A DNA stretch of 23,279 nt, taken from an uncultured Clostridia bacterium. Its GTDB lineage: Bacteria; Bacillota; Clostridia; Christensenellales; UBA1242. Positions 1 through 7,044 of this stretch are shown here, one piece after another. The stretch covers positions 1-23,279 of the forward strand of contig CALWII010000075.1 in NCBI GenBank assembly GCA_944380695.1, written 5' to 3'. Each line of letters starts with the position of its first letter. Position 1 is the first letter of the stretch. Under the pieces are notes generated by a model. The model had not been told where the DNA came from. It saw only the letters and a program-made list of their open reading frames with translations, and searched no databases. A program made the translations under genes and the position numbers.

Positions 1-207
1 ATAAAAAATTCCATTTGAAGAGTGTGCAATTTGAAAATCAATTAATGCACTAAAAAAATTGCCCAAGTGGAAAAAACCTGTCGGACTTGGTGCAATTCTC
101 GTCACTTCTGCGCCCAATGGTAATGCGCGTGGCGGATACTTCTTTTCGATTTCTTCGACGCTGCAGGTGTTTGGAAATAATAAATCTGCTAAACGCTTGT
201 AATCCAT
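1..207 (-). CDS. gltX: Glutamate--tRNA ligase, N-terminal fragment (runs off the left edge)
   Basis: The first 69 residues of a class I aminoacyl-tRNA synthetase that charges tRNA-Glu with glutamate in the cytoplasm. After about 38 leading residues (containing YPPRALP) comes the Rossmann-fold start VTRIAPSPTGFFHLGN, in which HLGN is the HIGH-type ATP-binding motif. GltX proteins usually begin directly at the RFAPSPTG strand. The leader beginning MDYKRLADLLFP resembles the long GltX form I know from Clostridia (recall, not a search). The start is ATG at 205-207 with AGGAG about 7 nt upstream, overlapping the dnaB stop region; the gap to dnaB is 8 nt, so the two are co-transcribed. The catalytic remainder (KMSKS, anticodon-binding domain) lies outside the window. 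A GlnRS or non-discriminating GluRS cannot be excluded from this fragment. Confidence 0.9.
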   Translation of the reverse strand, partial: MDYKRLADLLFPNTCSVEEIEKKYPPRALPLGAEVTRIAPSPTGFFHLGNFFSALIDFQIAHSSNGIFY

Positions 208-215
208 AATAACTC

Positions 216-1640
216 CTAAATCAAATCATCAAGTTCTTCATCAATTTCCGTGATAGCAACTTCATCATCTGGCACCGTCTTTTTAGGTGCTTCATACTTA
301 ACTTTTTCCTCCAATCCAACAAAAGTAGTATACTGTCCAATCCAGCGCAATTTAATGCTACCTGTGGCGCCATTTCTATGCTTTGCAAGAATAAGCTCGA
401 CAACGCCTGGCTCATCTTCTGTTGGCACATCGTTATATTTTTCTGGATTATGCAAAAACATAACAATATCTGCATCTTGCTCGATCGCTCCGGAATCACG
501 CAAATCTGAAAGTTGAGGTCTGTGGCCGTCTCTCTTTTCTATATCACGAGAAAGTTGAGAAAGCACGATTATAGGAACATTAAGCTCTTTAGCCGCAACC
601 TTTAAATTTCTTGATATTTCTGATATTTCGCCCTGTCTGTTTTCTTTACGCTTGTTGTCGGATGTCATCAATTGAAGATAGTCTATCATAATTAAATCTA
701 GTCTTCCCTCTTTTGCTTTCAACCTTCTACATTTTGACAATAGTGATGCGGGAGTGGTTAAACTTGAGTCATCGATAAAGAGCTTGGAACTTTCAAGTTG
801 TTTTGTAGCGGTCCAAATTCTTTTCCATTCATCACTCGACATTTTTCCTGTTAGCGCATTTTGCATAGGAACTTTGGCGATGGAACACAACGCCCTTTGA
901 GTCAACTGTTCTTTACTCATTTCCAACGAAAACACTGCACAACTTTTACCCTGATTTATTGCTATATTTGTGACAACATTCATTGCGAAGCTTGTTTTAC
1001 CCACGCTAGGTCTTGCTGCGAGCAGAATTAAATCGCTGTTTTGAAGCCCATTCGTAATGTTATCCAAATCTCTAAATCCTGTTGGTATTCCTCTTAAAGC
1101 GGCTGGGTCTTTTGAAATCTTGTCAAATTTGTCGATAACAGATTTAATCGCTCCGTTAGGTTTTCCAATATGCTCTAATTGAGAAATCTCCTCTTTTTCT
1201 GAAATGCCGTAAACCTCCGCCTCGGCAAAAGCCAACACGCCTTCTCGGTCTTCATCAGAGTAGGCCTTTTCAATAATATTTTGTCCGCTTTTTATCAACA
1301 TTCTTCTTACAGAGTTGGTTTTTACAATATCAACATAAAACTTATAGTTTACTGCAGATGGCACAACATTTGATAAAAAATTTATGTAATCGACTCCTCC
1401 AACAGCCTCGATTTTTCCTTCTCGCTCTAATTCTTCTGTAAGCGTAACGAAGTCTATTGGCATATTTTTTTGAAAAACTTTGCCCATCGCCTGAAAAATA
1501 CTGCGGTGAGAGTCAGTGTAAAAATCATCTGGTTTTAGCATTGACATAATCTCGGTCTGGCACATAGAATCAATTATCAAACAACCTAAAACGGCTTGTT
1601 CGGCATCAAGATTGTGCGGCATCATTTTATAATCTGGCAT
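216..1640 (-). CDS. dnaB: Replicative DNA helicase DnaB (DnaC in Bacillus naming)
   Basis: Hexameric 5'-3' helicase that unwinds DNA at the replication fork and recruits primase. At 474 aa it has the usual family length. The N-terminal domain starts NLDAEQAVLG (residues 10-19). The RecA-like C-terminal domain has Walker A ARPSVGKT (about 209-216), Walker B LIMIDYLQLM (about 316-325), the QLSRDIEKR segment (about 362-370) and the KHRNG arginine-finger region (about 420-424). No intein or truncation is seen. The start is ATG at 1638-1640 with AAAGGAG upstream; this RBS overlaps the stop of the 88-aa gene, indicating translational coupling. In many Firmicutes dnaB follows rplI; here it lies between a small membrane-protein gene and gltX, in an operon led by typA. 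Confidence 0.97.
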   Translation of the reverse strand: MPDYKMMPHNLDAEQAVLGCLIIDSMCQTEIMSMLKPDDFYTDSHRSIFQAMGKVFQKNMPIDFVTLTEELEREGKIEAVGGVDYINFLSNVVPSAVNYKFYVDIVKTNSVRRMLIKSGQNIIEKAYSDEDREGVLAFAEAEVYGISEKEEISQLEHIGKPNGAIKSVIDKFDKISKDPAALRGIPTGFRDLDNITNGLQNSDLILLAARPSVGKTSFAMNVVTNIAINQGKSCAVFSLEMSKEQLTQRALCSIAKVPMQNALTGKMSSDEWKRIWTATKQLESSKLFIDDSSLTTPASLLSKCRRLKAKEGRLDLIMIDYLQLMTSDNKRKENRQGEISEISRNLKVAAKELNVPIIVLSQLSRDIEKRDGHRPQLSDLRDSGAIEQDADIVMFLHNPEKYNDVPTEDEPGVVELILAKHRNGATGSIKLRWIGQYTTFVGLEEKVKYEAPKKTVPDDEVAITEIDEELDDLI

Positions 1641-1652
1641 AAGTAACTCCTT

Positions 1653-1919
1653 TTACTCTGAATAGATATCCTTCTTTTTGGGTTGACTTTCTTCTTTTTC
1701 TTTTTCTTTTTTGTCTAGTTTAGCACAAATCCACAGAAATACCAAATACATAGCTCCCGCAAGAACAACGCAAATGATGATGTTTGCCCATTGAGGTATG
1801 TTTGTGTAAGCAATAAGAAGTCCTGCAACTACTAACGCAACAACGAAGTATGCAACGACAAACCAAACAAATCTTCTCATAGTTTTTTTAATCGGTCGCC
1901 TATCTTTAGGTTCAAGCAT
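1653..1919 (-). CDS. Small two-helix membrane protein of unknown function
   Basis: An 88-aa protein that I do not recognise. It has a basic N-terminus (PKDRRPIKKTMRR), two hydrophobic helices (about residues 17-38 and 45-66) joined by a short loop with Pro and Trp, and a charged Lys/Glu tail. By the positive-inside rule both ends should face the cytoplasm. It is supported as a real gene by a perfect GGAGG ribosome binding site about 6 nt before ATG 1917-1919, by tight packing between typA (18-nt gap) and dnaB (12-nt gap), and by biased membrane-protein composition. Being third from the end of a housekeeping operon, it may simply be co-expressed; no function can be inferred. Confidence 0.8.
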   Translation of the reverse strand: MLEPKDRRPIKKTMRRFVWFVVAYFVVALVVAGLLIAYTNIPQWANIIICVVLAGAMYLVFLWICAKLDKKEKEKEESQPKKKDIYSE

Positions 1920-1937
1920 TTTAAACCTCCTAATTAA

Positions 1938-3770
1938 TTATATTTCTCCTCGCAAAGCTTTTCCTTTTTCTCTTAAACGCATGGTATGGTCGAGTATAAT
2001 TTTTCGAATTCGAATATTTTTTGGCGTAACCTCCAGAAGTTCATCATCTGCCAAGAACTCGATGGACTCTTCAAGGCTTAAATTTTTTGGAGGAACGAGC
2101 CTTAATGCGTCATCTGCACCAGAGGACCTCATATTTGAGAGATGTTTCTTTTTGCAAACATTGACAACGATATCTCCGCCTTTTGGGTTTTGTCCTACGA
2201 CCATTCCGGCATAAACTTTGACACCTGGTCCTATAAACAAATCGCCTCTCTCCTGCGCATTAAAAAGCCCATAAGTTATTGCTTCTCCGTTTTCATGAGC
2301 AATAAGCGAGCCGTACTCTCGCCTAATAATTTCGCCCTTGTATGGTTGATAACTGTCGAAAATTGAATTTATAACAGCTTCACCTCTTGTATCAGTCAAA
2401 AGCTCACTCTTAAAACCAAACAAACCCCGTGAAGGAACAAGAAATTCCATTTTCATTCTTCCGCCTTGCGGGTTCATCATAACGAGGTCACCCTTGCGTT
2501 GCCCCATTTTGTTCATAACAACGCCAACGCAATCTTCTGGGACATCAAGGAACAACCTGTCAATAGGTTCACACTTTTTGCCATCAATTGTTTTATACAA
2601 AACCTTCGGCATAGACACTTGAAATTCATAGCCATCTCGTCGCATATTCTCAATTAAAATTGAAAGGTGCATTTCACCTCTACCCCGAACAATAAAAGAA
2701 TCAGCCGTCTCACCATCTTGAACTTTTAAAGAAAGGTCTTTAACTGCTTCTTTTTTGAGTCTATCTCGCAAATGACGGCTAGTAACAAACTTACCTTCTG
2801 TGCCGGCAAAAGGAGAGTTGTTAACAAGAAAGGTCATTTCGATGCTCGGGTCAGCAATTTTCACGAACTCCACTGGCTCCAATTTTTCTTCTGCGCATAT
2901 CGTATCACCTATCGTTACATTTTCAAGCCCTGCCACACAGACTATTTCTCCCATTTCTGCTTCTTTTACAGGAACTCTTTTTAGTCCCTCAAAGACGAGT
3001 AGGCTGACTATTTTTGCTTTTTGAAACTTTGTTTTATCAAAATAATTGCAAACGACAATATTTTGTCCTTCTTTAATTTTTCCTCTTGTAATCTTTCCTA
3101 CTGCAAGCTTGCCGACATAATCGTTGTGTTCTGCCGAAGAAATTAAAAGTTGTAAAGGTTGTTCAACATCGCCACTAGGTGCAGGAATAGAACTTAAAAT
3201 AGTCTCAAACAACGGTGTCAGGTTTTCACCTGTTTGATTTTGGTCTAAACTTGCCGTTCCGTTCCTTGCCGAACAAAAAACAAACGGTGAATTAAGTTGG
3301 TCCTCGTTCGCATCAAGCTCTAAAAATAATTCTAGCACTTCATCTATAACTTCTCTTATTCTCGCATCTGGTCTATCTATTTTATTGATCACAACTACGA
3401 CACTTAAATTGAGGTCCAATGCTTTCTGTAGAACGAATCGTGTTTGAGGCATAGGCCCCTCATAGGCATCTACGAGTAAGAGAACCCCATCAACCATTTT
3501 TAAAACTCTTTCTACTTCGCCACCAAAATCGGCGTGACCCGGAGTGTCGATGATATTTATTTTTGTTCCATTATAAACGCAAGAGGTGTTTTTTGCTAAA
3601 ATTGTTATACCTCTTTCTCTTTCAAGTGCATTAGAGTCCATAACTCTGTCTTCCACTTGTTGATTTTCACGGAACACGTGTCCTTGCTTCAACATTTCAT
3701 TTACTAACGATGTTTTGCCGTGGTCGACGTGAGCAATAATAGCCACATTCCTAATTTTTTCGTTTGTCAT
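1938..3770 (-). CDS. typA: Ribosome-associated translational GTPase TypA/BipA
   Basis: A 610-aa elongation-factor-like GTPase that binds 70S ribosomes and acts in ribosome assembly and stress or low-temperature growth. G-domain motifs are all present: G1 AHVDHGKTS (about 13-21), switch I RGITILAK (about 53-60), G3 DTPGHADF (about 75-82) and G4 NKID (about 129-132). The C-terminal half includes GRGEMHLSILIENMRRDGYE, typical of domain III, and the TypA-specific C-terminal domain. The length matches the family (about 605-615). I chose ATG 3768-3770, which has AGGAAG upstream and gives the canonical MTNEKIRNVAIIAH start; an in-frame TTG at 3803 sits at the predicted transcription start and is unlikely. 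It is the first gene of the typA-88aa-dnaB-gltX operon. Confidence 0.96.
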   Translation of the reverse strand: MTNEKIRNVAIIAHVDHGKTSLVNEMLKQGHVFRENQQVEDRVMDSNALERERGITILAKNTSCVYNGTKINIIDTPGHADFGGEVERVLKMVDGVLLLVDAYEGPMPQTRFVLQKALDLNLSVVVVINKIDRPDARIREVIDEVLELFLELDANEDQLNSPFVFCSARNGTASLDQNQTGENLTPLFETILSSIPAPSGDVEQPLQLLISSAEHNDYVGKLAVGKITRGKIKEGQNIVVCNYFDKTKFQKAKIVSLLVFEGLKRVPVKEAEMGEIVCVAGLENVTIGDTICAEEKLEPVEFVKIADPSIEMTFLVNNSPFAGTEGKFVTSRHLRDRLKKEAVKDLSLKVQDGETADSFIVRGRGEMHLSILIENMRRDGYEFQVSMPKVLYKTIDGKKCEPIDRLFLDVPEDCVGVVMNKMGQRKGDLVMMNPQGGRMKMEFLVPSRGLFGFKSELLTDTRGEAVINSIFDSYQPYKGEIIRREYGSLIAHENGEAITYGLFNAQERGDLFIGPGVKVYAGMVVGQNPKGGDIVVNVCKKKHLSNMRSSGADDALRLVPPKNLSLEESIEFLADDELLEVTPKNIRIRKIILDHTMRLREKGKALRGEI

Positions 3771-3806
3771 AAAAAAGTACTTCCTCTTTAAATCAATTTG
3801 CAATCT

Positions 3807-3835
3807 AGTATATCATTTTTAATAACAAATCACAA
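3807..3835 (-). promoter_or_regulatory. Sigma-A promoter of the typA operon
   Basis: Reading the minus strand: -35 TTGTGA (3830-3835), 17-nt spacer, -10 TATACT (3807-3812), preceded by TGA, which makes an extended -10. The predicted start is near 3800, about 30 nt before the typA ATG, which leaves room for the AGGAAG ribosome binding site. Confidence 0.75.
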
Positions 3836-3900
3836 TATTTTTATACACAAAAAAATTTTTTTGAAAAAATTTAATTTATTTGACCCACGACATTTAATAA

Positions 3901-3926
3901 AAAACCGACCTCAATTAGTCGGTTTT
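3901..3926 (-). terminator. Rho-independent terminator of the SDR/SPT-like operon
   Basis: Perfect 9-bp stem AAAACCGAC / GTCGGTTTT with an 8-nt loop, followed on the minus strand by TTTTTTATT. The stop codon of the SPT-like gene (3911-3913) lies inside the loop and the gene's last codons form one arm, so terminator and coding sequence overlap. Confidence 0.85.
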
Positions 3927-5107
3927 GTAATTTTAAGCATTTTAATAACTTCTTCTATTTTTTCGACTGCCTCATCGATATCCCGTTTTTTATGCGTTGC
4001 ACTGTAACTTGTGCGTATCAGCGCTTTCCCAATAGGGGTCGCAGGTGAAATAACGGGATTGACATAAACTCCTCTTTCCAACAAAAGCTTGCAAGCTAAA
4101 AAGGCTTTTTCATCTTCATAAGTGTAAATGGAAATTATCGGAGTGGAGCTTTTAATGTAATCGATACCTTTTTCGTCTAATTTTTGTCGCATATAGTCGC
4201 CTATGTTTTTTAGATCCTCCACCATCTGTGGTCTCTCACGCAACAGTTCTAGTGCCTTGCGTGCGCTTTGAACAGAAGCTGGTGTAATGCTTGCGCTAAA
4301 AATATACGGCCTTGAAGAATGTTTAACAAAATCGACAACTTTCTTCGTTGATGCAAGATATCCTCCCAAACTCGCCAATGACTTCGAAAAAGTTCCCATA
4401 TAGATATCCACTTCGTTTTCCAAGCCAAAATATTCTGCCGTACCTCTTCCATTTTTTCCAAGAACACCCAGACCGTGTGCATCGTCGACCATTATGCGAG
4501 CATTATATTTTTTTGCTGTTCGAACAATTTCTGGCAAATTGCAAATCTCTCCACTCATACTAAATACGCCATCGGTAACAATAAGCGCTCCACTATCCTG
4601 TGGTAATGCTGAAAGCTTGTTTTCCAAATCTTGCATATCATTGTGATTATACCTTATCATTTTGCCATAACTTAATCTGCATCCATCATAAATTGAGGCG
4701 TGATTTTCCTTGTCACAAAGGATGTAATCATTTCTACCAACGATAGCACTGATTATACCCAAGTTACTTTGAAACCCTGTACTGAAAGTCATAACAGCTT
4801 CTTTATTCAAAAATTCAGCTAATTCCTCTTCGAGTCTTTTGTGTATATCTAAAGTTCCGTTTAAAAACCTAGACCCAGAGCACCCTGTCCCATATTTTTG
4901 AATAGCTTTGATAGCGGCATCTTTAACCTCTGCATTAGAAGTAAATCCCAAATAGTTGTTGGAGCCTAACATAATAGTTCTGCGCCCCTCCATATTGACG
5001 ACAGTGTCTTGTCCACTACATAATTCGTGAAAATATGGATATATTCCTTTTTCTTGAACAACATCGTATATATGTTGTCCCTCTGTTTTTCTAAATAAAT
5101 CTATCAT
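3911..5107 (-). CDS. Alpha-oxoamine synthase, serine palmitoyltransferase-like
   Basis: A 398-aa fold-type I PLP enzyme of the family containing serine palmitoyltransferase (SPT), KBL, BioF and ALAS; these condense an amino acid with an acyl-CoA or acyl-ACP and release CO2. Visible active-site residues are the PLP-stacking His136 (ENHASIYDG), Asp208 and His211 (VDDAHGLG) and the Schiff-base Lys242 (GTFSKSLAS). The segments YPYF, MLGSNNYLG and GCSGSRFLNGTLDIH match Bacteroides-type SPT, as I recall it, better than KBL (VRFICGTQ) or BioF. ATG 5105-5107 has a strong AAGGAGG site. It lies 18 nt after the SDR gene in one operon, which fits condensation followed by keto reduction. The exact acyl and amino substrates cannot be read from sequence; a generic '8-amino-7-oxononanoate synthase' label is the alternative, but no other biotin genes are present. 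Confidence 0.85.
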   Translation of the reverse strand: MIDLFRKTEGQHIYDVVQEKGIYPYFHELCSGQDTVVNMEGRRTIMLGSNNYLGFTSNAEVKDAAIKAIQKYGTGCSGSRFLNGTLDIHKRLEEELAEFLNKEAVMTFSTGFQSNLGIISAIVGRNDYILCDKENHASIYDGCRLSYGKMIRYNHNDMQDLENKLSALPQDSGALIVTDGVFSMSGEICNLPEIVRTAKKYNARIMVDDAHGLGVLGKNGRGTAEYFGLENEVDIYMGTFSKSLASLGGYLASTKKVVDFVKHSSRPYIFSASITPASVQSARKALELLRERPQMVEDLKNIGDYMRQKLDEKGIDYIKSSTPIISIYTYEDEKAFLACKLLLERGVYVNPVISPATPIGKALIRTSYSATHKKRDIDEAVEKIEEVIKMLKITKPTN

Positions 5108-5125
5108 AAATCCTCCTTGATATAA

Positions 5126-5908
5126 TCAACCGTAAATTTTTTTTAGTAAGAAATTAACTAACCTCGTTGGCATAATTCGATTAAGGAAAACAAAGAATTT
5201 ATAGCTTGCTCCTACTGTAATTTTTAATGGTGGATTTTTCTTTTTTAAAACTTTCAAAATTGTCTTTGAAATTATTAATGGTTCCAGCCCTTTTTGTTCA
5301 TCATTTTCCATTTTGCTTATAGATTTTTTTATATGACCGTCATACCCTTCTTCTTTATTTTCAATAACTCTAGCTTTTGTAAATCCCGTTTTTGTATCAC
5401 CCGGCAAAATACAAGTCGTTTTAATTCCAAATCTGCTTATTTCGCTATCTAATGCTAATGAAAAGTTTAAAACCCCTGCTTTGCTTGCAGAGTAGCAGGC
5501 TTGAAATGGAATTGGCAAGATTCCAGCAACTGAACTGATATTAATCAATTTACCTTTGCTCAATTTTAAATATTTTATTGCAAGGCTTGACAATTTAACG
5601 AGTGCAATAAGGTTAGTGTTAAAAATTTGTTCGATGTTTTCATTTGAAGCATATTCGACTGCTCCTGCAATTCCAAATCCTGCATTGTTAATAACGACAT
5701 CGATGCTTCCCTCAATTTTGTAAATCTGCTCAAATATGTTTTTAATGTTTTCTGTGTCATTTACATCTCCAACATAATTCACAAAATCTTCACCAGCGGT
5801 ATTTCGTCTTGAAATTCCATAAACCTTAAAGCCTTTGCTTGACAAAAATTTTGCGGTTGTCAACCCTATCCCACTTGAAGCACCTGTTATAATTACAACT
5901 TTACTCAT
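5126..5908 (-). CDS. Classical short-chain dehydrogenase/reductase, possible 3-keto-lipid reductase
   Basis: A 260-aa NAD(P)-dependent oxidoreductase. It has the Rossmann cofactor motif TGASSGIG (8-15), NNAG (74-77), Ser125/126 and the catalytic pair Tyr139-x3-Lys143 (YSASK). The segment SRR around 33-35 follows the second beta strand and suggests NADPH preference (inference). The C-terminus is basic and amphipathic (KFFVFLNRIMPTRLVNFLLKKIYG region), as in SDRs acting on membrane lipids. ATG 5906-5908 is preceded by GAGGTG. It is the first gene of the operon with the SPT-like enzyme, so reduction of a 3-keto-sphinganine-like product is the natural guess. Known bacterial ketosphinganine reductases are not all of this SDR subtype, so the substrate is unproven. 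Confidence 0.85.
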   Translation of the reverse strand: MSKVVIITGASSGIGLTTAKFLSSKGFKVYGISRRNTAGEDFVNYVGDVNDTENIKNIFEQIYKIEGSIDVVINNAGFGIAGAVEYASNENIEQIFNTNLIALVKLSSLAIKYLKLSKGKLINISSVAGILPIPFQACYSASKAGVLNFSLALDSEISRFGIKTTCILPGDTKTGFTKARVIENKEEGYDGHIKKSISKMENDEQKGLEPLIISKTILKVLKKKNPPLKITVGASYKFFVFLNRIMPTRLVNFLLKKIYG

Positions 5909-5929
5909 TCACACCTCGACGATAGATTA

Positions 5930-5957
5930 ATTATATCAACATTTAAAAGTAAAACAA
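5930..5957 (-). promoter_or_regulatory. Sigma-A promoter of the SDR/SPT-like operon
   Basis: Minus strand: -10 TATAAT (5930-5935) preceded by TGA (extended -10), with -35 TTGTTT (5952-5957) at 16-nt spacing. The predicted start is near 5923, leaving a leader of about 15 nt that carries the GAGGTG ribosome binding site. Confidence 0.65.
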
Positions 5958-6000
5958 ACGATTTTACACTAAAATTACAAATTTTTTATGTTTTTATAAA

Positions 6001-6041
6001 AAAACGCTATTCTCCTTTTGTATAAAGGTTTTTAGCGTTTT
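6001..6041. terminator. Bidirectional terminator hairpin (copy 2 of a related pair)
   Basis: Outer stem AAAACGCTA (6001-6009) / TAGCGTTTT (6033-6041), inner stem CCTTT (6014-6018) / AAAGG (6024-6028), with T-runs on both strands. It lies 23 nt beyond a second hairpin of the same design, downstream of the lipoprotein operon and upstream of the SDR promoter. Confidence 0.75.
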
Positions 6042-6063
6042 TTTTCAAATTTTAAGTTTAAAT

Positions 6064-6111
6064 AAAAAAAGCGCTACTCTCCTTATTTTTTAAGGCAAAT
6101 AGCACTTTTTT
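6064..6111 (-). terminator. Terminator of the giant-lipoprotein operon (copy 1 of a related pair)
   Basis: Outer stem A-run plus GCGCTA (6071-6076) / TAGCAC (6100-6105) plus T-run; inner stem CCTTA (6081-6085) / TAAGG (6091-6095). The one imperfect pair (6072 with 6104) is a C-A mismatch on the plus strand but a G-U wobble on the minus strand, so the hairpin works best for minus-strand RNA. It begins 3 nt after the stop of the 300-aa lipoprotein gene and ends in U7. Confidence 0.8.
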
Positions 6112-6113
6112 AG

Positions 6114-7016
6114 TTATTTTGTATTTTGTGCATCTTTTTTCTTACTTTTTTTTAATCTTTCGTACAAAACAATCGTAACAATACCAACACCCGCTACTCC
6201 GACTGCAACTGCAAGTGTCACAATATACCACATTTCTTGGACTGCGCTCACGGTGTAAATTTGTATTTCTTTTTGAGTGTTTAATTGCTGATATTCTGCA
6301 ACCCAAATGTGATGATAAAGTGTGTCCTGATAAATATAATCTGCGTTTGAATGAACCCGCTTGTGCGTCGTCGCATAATCATAAACAAAATTATATTCGT
6401 CTTCATTTTTCACTATTTCATTATCAAAATAGTTTAATTTTGTTTCGTTTATAATTTGTGCATAGATTTCTCCGACAGTATTTTCCAGAGAATTTTGACT
6501 AAAAGGAAAGACTCCGTTTGATCTTTCTGTTTCAATAAAAATACTTTCATCTTTATTTTCTTCGTTTCCCGAATCTTTATCAGACGGGTGATAATATCTC
6601 CACGCATCATAGCTTTTAAATGAAAAGGAAAAAATCACAGCATCTGAAATAGAGTTATATTGCGGTTTTTTAATTTCAACATAATCTCCACCCAAAATAT
6701 AAATTTGGTTAGGGTTCGACAAATATGTTGCATATAAGTTTAAATATAAATTATTCCAAATATTTTGTTTTACTGTGGATTCTAGCCCTTTAATATAATC
6801 ATTGATTTCGTTTTCTGTTGCCCCCTGTGTTCGATAATAATTTGTATTCGCTGATATAGAAAACGATTGCACTACGCTTGTGTCATAGGCTTGAACACTC
6901 AAAATAATAGAATTGTTATATTGGCTTTCGCTTTTACAACCCACCAATGAAACAGCAAAAATGCAAATTAAGGCTAATACATAAAAAATCTTTTTCATAT
7001 ATATATTGTTATTCAA
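6114..7016 (-). CDS. Lipoprotein with an additional C-terminal transmembrane helix, unknown function
   Basis: A 300-aa protein that I do not recognise. A basic, hydrophobic signal peptide ends in the lipobox SLVGC (lipidated Cys27), so the N-terminus should be attached to the outer face of the membrane. The body (about 28-260) is polar, rich in Asn, Tyr, Ser and Glu, with an acidic DKDSGNEENKDE linker near 147-157. A hydrophobic helix (about 262-285) is followed by a strongly basic tail, predicting a second anchor with the tail in the cytoplasm. The start is TTG 7014-7016: AAGGA lies 7 nt upstream, whereas the in-frame ATG at 6996-6998 has no ribosome binding site at a usable distance. It follows the giant lipoprotein gene by 28 nt and precedes the terminator, so the two form an operon and may act together at the cell surface (inference). 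Confidence 0.8.
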   Translation of the reverse strand: MNNNIYMKKIFYVLALICIFAVSLVGCKSESQYNNSIILSVQAYDTSVVQSFSISANTNYYRTQGATENEINDYIKGLESTVKQNIWNNLYLNLYATYLSNPNQIYILGGDYVEIKKPQYNSISDAVIFSFSFKSYDAWRYYHPSDKDSGNEENKDESIFIETERSNGVFPFSQNSLENTVGEIYAQIINETKLNYFDNEIVKNEDEYNFVYDYATTHKRVHSNADYIYQDTLYHHIWVAEYQQLNTQKEIQIYTVSAVQEMWYIVTLAVAVGVAGVGIVTIVLYERLKKSKKKDAQNTK

Positions 7017-7044
7017 ACTGTTTTCCTTTAATACTAAAACCTTT

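Noticed and set aside
3771..3803. Upstream TTG start for typA, adding 11 residues
   Set aside because: It falls at the predicted transcription start and has no ribosome binding site; the ATG at 3770 has one and gives the standard TypA N-terminus.
3911..5908. Threonine degradation pair (KBL plus threonine dehydrogenase) as an alternative for the PLP enzyme/SDR operon
   Set aside because: The SDR is a classical YxxxK type with a lipid-SDR-like C-terminus, not a Tdh, and the PLP enzyme lacks the KBL signature RFICGTQ.
6996..6998. ATG start for the 300-aa lipoprotein
   Set aside because: No ribosome binding site lies at a usable distance; AAGGA is placed correctly for TTG 7016. Either start keeps the lipobox, so this remains a small doubt.
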